DNA of 64,000 nt, taken from the NCBI GenBank assembly GCA_963691815.1, contig OY829656.1:14649476-14713475 (forward strand). The letters are read 5' to 3'. This document shows, piece after piece, positions 56,125-64,000 of the stretch; position 1 is the first letter of the stretch, and each line of letters begins with the position of its first letter. The notes beneath the pieces were generated by a model. It had not been told where the DNA came from and did no database searches. It saw only the letters and a list, made by a program, of their open reading frames with translations. The DNA is from Echiichthys vipera (lineage: Eukaryota; Chordata; Actinopteri; Perciformes; Trachinidae). A program made the translations under genes and the position numbers.

Positions 56125-57020
56125 AGTGGCGGTTCTAGCCTACATGGAATCCCCCCATAGTGAGTATACTATGATTTCTGGTGGCCTAATACTCGCTTGT
56201 CCCAGAACACATAAGCACCAACACACACACCAAGCATCTATATGTAATTGAAAGCTTATGTATATCAACATGTCCATTTATTTTTTTGCAACAAAAGATT
56301 TAAACAGCCAATGACATTTACAGTTGGGAAGACTGGACTGATTTTCTACGCTTTAGTGTCAATCACCATGTAACTCTGCCAGTTAAGAGTTACATTTAGC
56401 CCTAGATATTATATTGATATGGTCCTTGGAGCACAGGTTTTATCAGCAATTTATCAGTAATTTTCAATGCACTATTAAGAGTGAAACTAGTATTAACAAT
56501 CATGGAAAATGTTCCATTCTTTTAATAGCGAACTATCTGACAACTATTGATAACTGATATTGCCGCATAGTAATTGATGATGTAAATCAATGCCATTTAA
56601 GATGACTATTAATTAATTCTCATTTGCATAGTCTTTGACTTCATTAATTTGTTTATATCTGTTTTGCATGATGCTGATATTTACCTAACTTTCTGTCCCT
56701 CCACTCTAAACATGGATGTTTGGATATCTCCTTAAGTGATTCACATTAGTTAATTTCAAACTCGCACAGAGAATGACAGCCGACCAACTGTGCCAGGTTA
56801 AAGGCCATGGAAAAGTCAGTAAGCAGGGATGCCTGCAGCTGCAGGGGGCGCCAACTCCCAACACAGTGATATGACAGATAGATATTAGAAAAACGCTCCC
56901 CACGGCCCAGATGATTTTTTTTTTTTTTAAGTGCTGGTGTCGCGCCCCCCCCCCCCACCACGTGTTATTAAAAAATTGCACCTGGTCGGCTCATCCCCAA
57001 AAAAGCTACTGATTATATCT
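56125..57020. mobile_element. Possible hAT-like element, one end visible
   Basis: CAGTGGCGGTTCTAGC near 56125 looks like the terminus of a teleost hAT element. The GGGGGCGCCAACTCCCAACAC and TCATCCCCAAAAAAGCTACTG segments at 56846-57010 are also of repeat type. The matching opposite terminus was not found, so extent and unity are uncertain. It contains poly(T) at 56917-56928 and C12 at 56945-56956. Confidence 0.3.
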
Positions 57021-57239
57021 ACAATAATATATGAAATTTGATTGGAGAATAGTCTCACTTTGACCGACAGACACATTCAAATAGTTGAGATTTGTGTACA
57101 CTCTTTCTGTTAATAATTTATTGTAATAAGTGTTCATTTCATTATAATATTCAGATTTATCATAAATAATTCAACATGCAAATGTATTTTAAGTTCCGTT
57201 AAAGAGGGGTGGAGGTTAGGTCCAAATTCTATGACACAT

Positions 57240-57376
57240 TGGAGCGTTTTAAAATTTACTTGAAAGTAACGCAATAGTTAGTTTCCATAGTAACTACTTA
57301 CTTTTATAATTTGTAACTCAGTAACTAATTACCTATTACTTACTTATTCTTTAAAAGTTTTGCCCAACACTGCTGA
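57240..57376 (-). mobile_element. CAGTGTTGGGCAA-type repeat end
   Basis: On the minus strand it begins CAGTGTTGGGCAAAACTT, followed by AAGTAATTAGTTACTGAGTTAC-like words and AACTAACTATTGCGTTACTT. This is the signature of an abundant teleost DNA-transposon remnant with GTTACT repeats. Confidence 0.6.
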
Positions 57377-57923
57377 TTACCCGCAAAATCAAAATCAATC
57401 AAAATGTATGGCACAGAGACCAGAAACTTTTTCACAGTTTTGCAGTAAGTAGTATATTAGCCAGTTAAAAAAAAGCAGGAGGCTATTTTCTTTTCTTTTT
57501 CTTTGTTTTTAACATACAATAAATGTATCTTGTAGTTGCTATTCATGTTTGATATTTACTAACACTTGTTTAAGAGGATCAGTCTGGTCTATGGCAAAAG
57601 GGAACACATGCTCGTCCTCTAAGGAACATTTCTTTGCATTTGACCTTAAACAATTCCTGCATCACCTTGTCTGTAGGTTAAAGCTCATTGTCCTTTTAGT
57701 GCTAATATCTAACAAAGTTCATACATTGGTCAACCAATTGTGAGCACCATTAAATAACCTGAGGTGAAACCAACTAACCTTGTAGTCATTGTTTCATTCC
57801 AAATCCAATATGGTGAAGGCACCAAAAAAAAAAAAAATATATATCCCTGTTTTAATGAGACTTATGACTCATCAGTCGTGATGCGTTACTGCTGAACAAT
57901 TAACTGTGTTTCAGCAAAGGAAA
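57377..57923. other. No gene seen
   Basis: Apparently unique; A13 run near 57822. Confidence 0.4.
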
Positions 57924-57928
57924 GTCAG

Positions 57929-58433
57929 TGTCAGGATCCCTGTTCTGCCAGCCTCTCCCTTTCCTTTTGTGCTTGTGTCTCCCTCTGCCTGTTGTTCCCT
58001 GTATGTGTCTCCCCTCTCAGTGTTTGTCTGTCTGGAGCTGTTGGCGTGGTTCCGTCCAGCTGTATCCAGTTCCACTGATGACCTGTCCTGCTGCATAAAA
58101 GGCCGGATGTGGGACACATTCGGCGCCAGACGGTTGTCCTCATTTACGCGGTAACTTCTCGTCAGCCTGCTCCCGTAATTTGTCTGTTTGATTCTTAGTG
58201 TTTATTCGTTTGTTTGTTAACGGATTGTTTATTTGTTCCCTTTTGTTATAGTTTCCCGTGATCCCTTTCCTGTCTACCCTCGACCGTCTTGTCACGTTTT
58301 GTTTTGTCCCTTTTCCCCTGTTTTTGGATTCCCTTGTTTTCTGTATTATTAAATATCCGTTTAAACTGTTCACTGTGTCCTTGTCTGCATTTGGGTCCGA
58401 TTCATTGTGATATTCCCCGCACCGTTCATGACA
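57929..58433 (+). mobile_element. Solo LTR of an LTR retrotransposon
   Basis: The 505-bp unit starts TGTCAGGATCC and ends CCGTTCATGACA, so it has TG...CA ends with the inverted pair TGTCA/TGACA. GTCAG flanks it on both sides (57924-57928 and 58434-58438), a perfect 5-bp target duplication. Inside are a TATA-like GCATAAAAGG (58094-58103), a T-rich R/U5 region and ATTAAA near 58349 as a polyadenylation signal. No primer-binding site, gag or pol follows, so recombination between two LTRs probably removed the interior. The composition resembles Ty3/gypsy LTRs of fish. Confidence 0.9.
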
Positions 58434-58438
58434 GTCAG

Positions 58439-59199
58439 ATACATCAGTGCCTCTAAGACAGAATAATCATGCTCCCGGTTCCTCTTCGTTTGGCAAACAT
58501 TGGGGTTTAATTAAACCCATATGAAAGTCCGACAAAATCGTAGCACATGGAAATTACGACTTTATAGAGTGCAAAAAATAATCTCATGGATTGATTGGAT
58601 TCATTTGTATTTAATGAAAAACTAAATTTTTTGTATTATCTGTTTTTTATAATCAAGCGTTTGGATTAGCCTATTTGTAAACTTAAATGCCCAGAGATTT
58701 TAACAAATAATATTAGTCCACAATAGGCAGTATTTATTGTATAGTGAATATTATGGACATGTTAAACCAAGCATATTGATACTTGAACTTGGCCAGTGCC
58801 CATACAAAGGAACAAAGGGTTTACTGTATACAGAAAAAGCACATCAACCCTGAGAATAAATTGTCCCTGGATCTCTATTTGCTCAACCAATTTCAAGAAC
58901 TCAAAGAAAAGTGAGGGCAATGCAACAACATCAGAGTAAACCATTTACAGTTTAATGTTGGCTGATTCTCCCTGACAGAATCGAATTGCCAGCTGGACAG
59001 CCTCTGACTATTACCATGCTACGGTTATTTAGTAAAGGTCCTTCCTGTTTATTATTTGCTCACACAAATAGAACTCTATTGGCAGTTAATCCACTCAGCC
59101 TGAGCCTCCTGCTTTTAATTACATGGGCTTTCTATGAGCGGTTTATGCAAATATTGGTAAGTAAAATAGGACAGAACTTTATGCAAACGTATAAGGTTC
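58439..59199. other. No gene seen
   Basis: Apparently unique. A 16-bp palindrome GGGTTTAATTAAACCC lies at 58503-58518. Confidence 0.45.
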
Positions 59200-59640
59200 G
59201 CTAACATATTCTCATCAAAAGATCCATATGATATTTTACGAAAAGTTCTGCAAAAAAATAGTTTGCTATCTTATGAAACTGCGCCCATAAGTCGACAGTG
59301 AGACAGCAAGCAAAGTGGACTGTGACAGTTACATTGGGTGTCGGCTGAGATTAGACATCAAAACTTAACTTAACGTTAAGTTTAGGCAACAAGAGGGGAT
59401 GGTTACGGTATGTCTCAAAAGACTTAGTAGGATTAGAAAGAATGATGTGGTTGGCTTAGTACTTTTGGGACACAAACACCATCGGGAGACAACCCTGCTC
59501 GCCTGAGTGAAAGTCCTGTGTTTTGGGACCCATCTACCACCATAACCTGCCTCCTTTATCAGAGAACGGCAGTCTTATACCAGGCCCCCTGATTTTAATT
59601 TATTACTTTTCGTAGTTATCTGTACGAAACCTGAATGAGA
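59200..59640 (+). mobile_element. Interspersed repeat (GTTTAGGCAACA family)
   Basis: GTTTAGGCAACAAGAGG, GGACACAAACACC, GAGTGAAAGTCCTGTGTTTTG and CTGTACGAAACCTGAATGAG, CAGCCTGT are words of a common percomorph repeat. It shares parts with 43725-43870 and 26805-26885. Confidence 0.55.
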
Positions 59641-60144
59641 ACAGCCTGTATTTGTTCAGCTTATAAAAGCCTACATGTTGTACACAGTGTCTGCTCTTTT
59701 CTTGAATGCTGAAATTGGGCATTTATAATTGTAAAGACAATTATCCCTCTGCGTGTTGTGTTCATTAGAAATATTAATTACACTAATGAGTCTAAATTTA
59801 TGCTGAAGCCTGTTATAAAACAAAATAACTTTAACTTTTTTTACTACAACTTCACAATAAAAGGGATGATTGAGATGTCTGTGTCTGGGACATGGGCCAC
59901 GGTGAAAAGGGAAGGATATTAAAGAGGAAAGAGGAGTCGGTCAGAGATACCTCCAGTCTGCCTCAGGCTATGCCTTCAGCTCTGTTCTGATGACCTCCTA
60001 CACCGTCAGACTCCTGGAACTATCACACACATTCCTAATTTCTACTGATTCCCTTTATAATATTCTTCATCAAGCAAAGTTTGAATTTGACTCATAGTCT
60101 GTGATTCACGTGCAAATGTGTTTCATTTGAATTTTGGCAGAGAT
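59641..60144. other. No gene seen
   Basis: Apparently unique. Confidence 0.4.
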
Positions 60145-60395
60145 ATCTGTGGCTCAGAGATAGAGCGGGTCGCCCTACATTCGAGAGATCGGCCGTTCGA
60201 TCCCTGGTTGCTCGAGTCCGCATGTCGAAGTGACCTTGGGCAAGACAATGAACCCCAAATTGCTCCCCGGGCTGTGCATGGGTGCGTGAATGTGGTGTGA
60301 ATGGTTAGATGAGATTAGATGGTCAGTATGCAGCCATCAATATGAATGTCCGTGTGAATGGGTGAATGTGTCAAATGAGTGCATCCCTTTCAGAT
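60145..60395 (+). mobile_element. tRNA-headed SINE, best-preserved head
   Basis: TGGCTCAGAGATAGAGCGGG (A box) and GGCCGTTCGATCCCTGG (B box with intact GTTCGATCC) form a clear tRNA-like pol III promoter. They are followed by TGACCTTGGGCAAGACAATG, CCCCAAATTGCTCCC and repeated GTGTGAATG words. Copies at 52711 and 14800 share the body. Confidence 0.85.
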
Positions 60396-63300
60396 CAAAT
60401 TTAAACCAGGATGTTGGTTTGTAAACCAAGGTTGTAAACTGGCAACTGTGATGTTGACAATGGACAATTAAAGGTGTTCAACTCATAATACTGAATGAAA
60501 GGTCAGTTGGGATTGTCTCCACTTTGCTCTCATCGCAATGTGTAAAAAAAAAAAAAAAAGTGTTTTTTCTTTGCCACATGCACTAACATGCACGTGCAGC
60601 CTGACAATCTGTGTTGTGCTGTGTAAGGGTACCAGTTCACTCCATATTGACATAGAAAATAGTAGTTTACTGCTATATTAATGTTTTGAATATCTAGTAC
60701 AGTGCCAAGTCTGGAGACTAATATTGAATGAATTCTTACGTAGAAGTCTACTTTATGCCAAATATACTGTATGTATATATACATATATGGGCCTGCAGTC
60801 TTCCTGCCAACTGCATGAAAACTCACTATCAGTTGTCTAAGCTTTGGATAACCTCTCTGTGAACCTGTGTATCACACACTCACACTTGAATTGATGTAGC
60901 TCCCAGATTATGTTAGCTAATTTTAGCCGTTTTAGAATAAACTGCCTCAGTAATGGCTAACTCCGTCTGCTATTGAATGTGTTTAGACACCGTTAGCTAC
61001 AGTGGCTCATGTGACAAGTCAGAAAAATAGTGAATTGACGTGACGTAGATTCAGTTAACGGGTTGCAGACCCTCTGTCATGCTCTGTGGGGACGGGTGAC
61101 AGCTGCTAGGCAGAGTTAATTAGGGTGGACAAATATGAAATTATTGGGATAACATGTTTCTCCAGATTAAAAAAAATACACTCTCATTCACAGGGCATGA
61201 TTTATTGCTACTGATTAGTAACTAAAATGTAGATGTTGAGAGTGTGATTTTCAGACTCTTTCTGCAAGAGTAAACAACACCTATCTTAGACTCCCTGTCA
61301 ATCTCATATCAGTTTGTTGCAGAACAGCACTCCCCAGACCTCCAGAACATCAGAGGATACATATTTGTTTGGGCTCTTGCATCTGTTGGTTCTGCTACAG
61401 GGTGCTTGATTTGGAATATTAACTAATGTTTTGGTATCATTGCAGACATCAATTACGGATCATCTGTGCTAATGAGCTTCAGTTTCCGTCTGCTGAAAGA
61501 GTGCAGTGTGGAAGGTGTGAGAAAAGAATAATTTATTGTATAATTGAACTTAGATATCTGTTTATTTTGCTTAATCAATATGCTTAAAGCAGAGGTAATC
61601 ACTGATTGATTTCAAGTTGTGCCCTTTTTCACACCTGCTGTAAAAGGAATCTACAGGATTAACTGGAAGAGACAGTTTAACATGCAGTGCATTACTCTTT
61701 GTACAGCGACATGCTGGTGAAAGATACTCTTAAGGTGTTTTATTAGGAATCCAGGTTTACTGTATGTGTCACTAATGCCTACATGTATTGTAAAATTTTG
61801 TCTGTTAGGTTAACATATACTCAAAATGCATAGCAGCACCACAGTCAGTTTCATCATTCACCGTTTCCTTTTCCTTATTTATTCTGTCAAATATCAAACA
61901 AAAGCATTTTCTATTATATTTCACTTGACAGTAGGCTGGAGTCATTCCCGTAGACTTAATGTATTGGCATTGCTTTTCCCACGTGTCATCTTCCCAAGGC
62001 TTTGATGGATCGCTCCTCTTGGTAAACAACAAAGTGCATCATGGAGCAAAGAGAGGCGAGAGATTGAACACAGTGGGTGGAGCTGATTACTTCTAATCTA
62101 TCATTTTCTGTTGAGTATGAGGGCACCATTCCACAAAGGGCCCTTAGACTCCTGTGTTCTAAATTCAAAAATCAAATTTGGCAAAGACTGTTAAATAGGA
62201 TGCTCAATGTGGGCAAATGCTTGCCGTGACCGGAGCGTCATTGCCAGAAATTGGACTTTGCAAGTTGCAGGATGATACCAGAAAGAAATTCACAATGGCA
62301 AAAAAAGCAAGAGATACAGCTGATAGCAGAACACAAAATCACAAAGTGGATATACTTTTGAAAAGCAGATGAGGGAGGGAGTGTGTGCCAGCTGGTGTCA
62401 TGTTGTTCTGTTTTGTTTTGTCATGGTTAGTGCTTTTGTCATAGTCGTGCAGAGACTGGGTGGACATTTTCCCTGGCAGAGCATATTAAAAAACTAATTG
62501 AAGTGAAGAAGGGAAAATAAACACAGCACACTGTGAACATGACAAGATGAAGGGCTCTGAAAGAACGGGCTCGCCCACAATTACATCTTAGCGCCAAATA
62601 GGCCGCTAGAAACAACGTATCTCAAATCTTACGGATTATGACTTTAACATCAGTCATTGAAAGATATATTTTGAGGATTTAAATCAAGCTGTGTCAGCAC
62701 AGTGTGTGCAATTTTTGCAAAGCAACAGTGTTTGGATTCCCTCTATGGCAATTCTCGGCAAGCTCAATAGAGCTTGGAAGTCAAATATCATTCATCTGCA
62801 AACTCCAACCACACTGCCATGACACAGAGCTGGATTTAAATCAGCATATATCTTTAAGCATTTCTGTCGTTTCAATACATTTACACCGTGTACAATTGTT
62901 ACCTTTGGTTGCCAAATCACTGATTCCCACGGGATGTTACTTTTTATCATGTTATTTTGAGTCATCCAGCAGCTCCCACATACTCAGTGCTGTGTTTGTC
63001 AAAGTTATAGAAAGGAAGGGGTTCGCTCTCTTTCTTCCATGGGTTCAGATGTGGTAATAGTATATAAGACTGTCAAAGCTACAAAGTTACACATAAGTAA
63101 TGTGCTGAGTAACTAGGAAGTGCTCACAGATGTTAAGCTAAAGCTAACATCAGTCCCCAGCTGTTAGTTACCTGTGTGGCCATTGGAATTGAAGATATAA
63201 TGAACAATTTTTTTGTCCTTGCACACACAGATATTGCACAAATCAAATCACTACCGACGTTGTCAGTCAGTATCAAAATTTAAATTCCTGGAGAACATTC

Positions 63301-63912
63301 AATGTTGTTGATGCGATCAGCATATGTATGTGCTTGAATGATTCTCTCATAAAACCCTACCAAATCATATACAGTACATGTACATGACAATTGTCAGGCA
63401 CAAAAGTACAGTGCTCATGAAGATGATAATCCGCATGTAACCTTTTTCTCAGTCTTCTCGGGTTCTGTCTGATCAACTAGGTCCAGGTAAGGAGATTGGC
63501 GGTAGCACTGAGTCATGAGACCAATTGATCTCCAGCCCACATAACACACAACACAGTGTATAGATTCATATAGAAACATAAAATGTTCAGACTTACACTA
63601 ATTTCACAGGATGAAATAAAATTAAATGAAGAGGTAAGTAACAGTATGGAGATAAAATAAAAATAAAACAAAATAAATATGTTTTTTTCCCTTTTAATGG
63701 GTTAAATTGTCCTTATTCTTCCTTGTTTTCTCTTGTTCAGTTTATTTATTATCTTTCAGGGTCCTCCAAGGAGAAAACAGTTATTCAAGTTCTTTTATCC
63801 GGTTGTTTTTGAGCAAAAGGTAAAAAAGATAAACCAAACCAAAAATACTGAGATGTCATTAAAAAAAGTGCAACTAAAATGCGTCACTCCTCAGGACTGA
63901 GCCTTGTCTTAC
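60396..63912. other. Gene-free stretch
   Basis: Apparently unique, AT-rich. Poly(A) at 60544-60559. The frame at 62704-63057 (117 codons, plus) has no recognisable domain. Confidence 0.45.
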
Positions 63913-63978
63913 CACACTGATGTCCAAACTGGTCCCGATGAACCAAGAGCCTCCACAGTTGACCTGAAGAACTCCTCC
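63913..63978 (-). CDS. Candidate 66-bp internal exon at window edge
   Basis: On the minus strand a good acceptor (CTGTTCTTTTTAG, AG at 63979-63980) and a good donor (GTG|GTAAGA, GT at 63911-63912) bracket 66 bp. One frame is GGVLQVNCGGSWFIGTSLDI followed by SV (22 residues). A second frame is also open, so phase is not fixed. I recognise no family. Short splice-site pairs arise by chance in several kb of DNA, and the neighbouring exon would lie outside the window. Confidence 0.25.
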
Positions 63979-64000
63979 CTAAAAAGAACAGCCTATGCCG

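Noticed and set aside
57906..58154. 82-codon plus-strand and opposing minus-strand frames
   Set aside because: They lie within the solo LTR, a non-coding unit.
60145..60230. Possible functional tRNA gene
   Set aside because: A and B boxes are present but the sequence continues into a SINE body and no cloverleaf acceptor stem is apparent.
63890..64000. Plus-strand exon ending the window
   Set aside because: The only nearby acceptor-like CTCCTCAG is followed by an in-frame TGA in the frame that stays open, so a plus-strand exon is not supported.

Overview
The window reads as a piece of ray-finned fish nuclear genome, most likely an acanthomorph (perch-like) teleost. The evidence is its repeat content: several tRNA-headed SINEs of teleost type, long pure (CA)n/(TG)n tracts, an L1-type LINE fragment, a Tc1 transposon corpse, an LTR-retrotransposon solo LTR, and TTAA-flanked short elements of a kind I recognise from percomorph genomes. 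Base composition is AT-rich with few CpG-rich spots. There is no operon-like or prokaryotic coding structure. Most open frames are 60-100 codons long and occur by chance or inside repeats.

Protein-coding content is minimal. Two exon-like segments can be argued for. One is a terminal coding exon on the + strand at 1400-1650, with a splice acceptor and an in-frame stop. The other is a 66-bp internal exon on the - strand at 63913-63978, at the right edge. I cannot name either gene. Everything between looks like intergenic or large-intron DNA.

Layout. At 0.1-1.1 kb lie an interspersed repeat and a 47-bp minisatellite, just upstream of the exon candidate. At 2.9-3.4 kb is a short DNA transposon with a 3-bp target duplication. 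At 4.4-4.7 kb is a large imperfect inverted duplication. At 5.1-6.8 kb is an L1-type LINE fossil on the - strand, with ORF1 and part of the ORF2 endonuclease. At 8.3-9.8 kb are a 21-bp minisatellite and short interspersed repeats. At 12-16 kb are SINE pieces, a 51-bp perfect-arm palindrome and one copy of a transposon family whose second copy (35.4-36.1 kb) runs into a broken MADF-domain reading frame. At 20-29.6 kb are SINEs, microsatellites and a 44-bp near-perfect palindrome exactly at a SINE break. At 37.9-38.2 kb is the start of a gypsy-type gag on the - strand. At 46.9-54.6 kb is a dense repeat cluster: one intact TTAA element, and a second copy in opposite orientation split by a LINE 3' fragment plus SINE and, separately, by a Tc1 element. 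At 55.4-60.4 kb are DNA-transposon ends, a solo LTR with a perfect 5-bp duplication and another SINE.

Nothing here forms a multi-gene functional system. The most informative structures are the nested TTAA/LINE/SINE/Tc1 block (52280-54594), the three large inverted repeats, and the MADF-containing transposon family. Family names come from memory of typical teleost repeats and from internal comparison within the window. No database search was possible.
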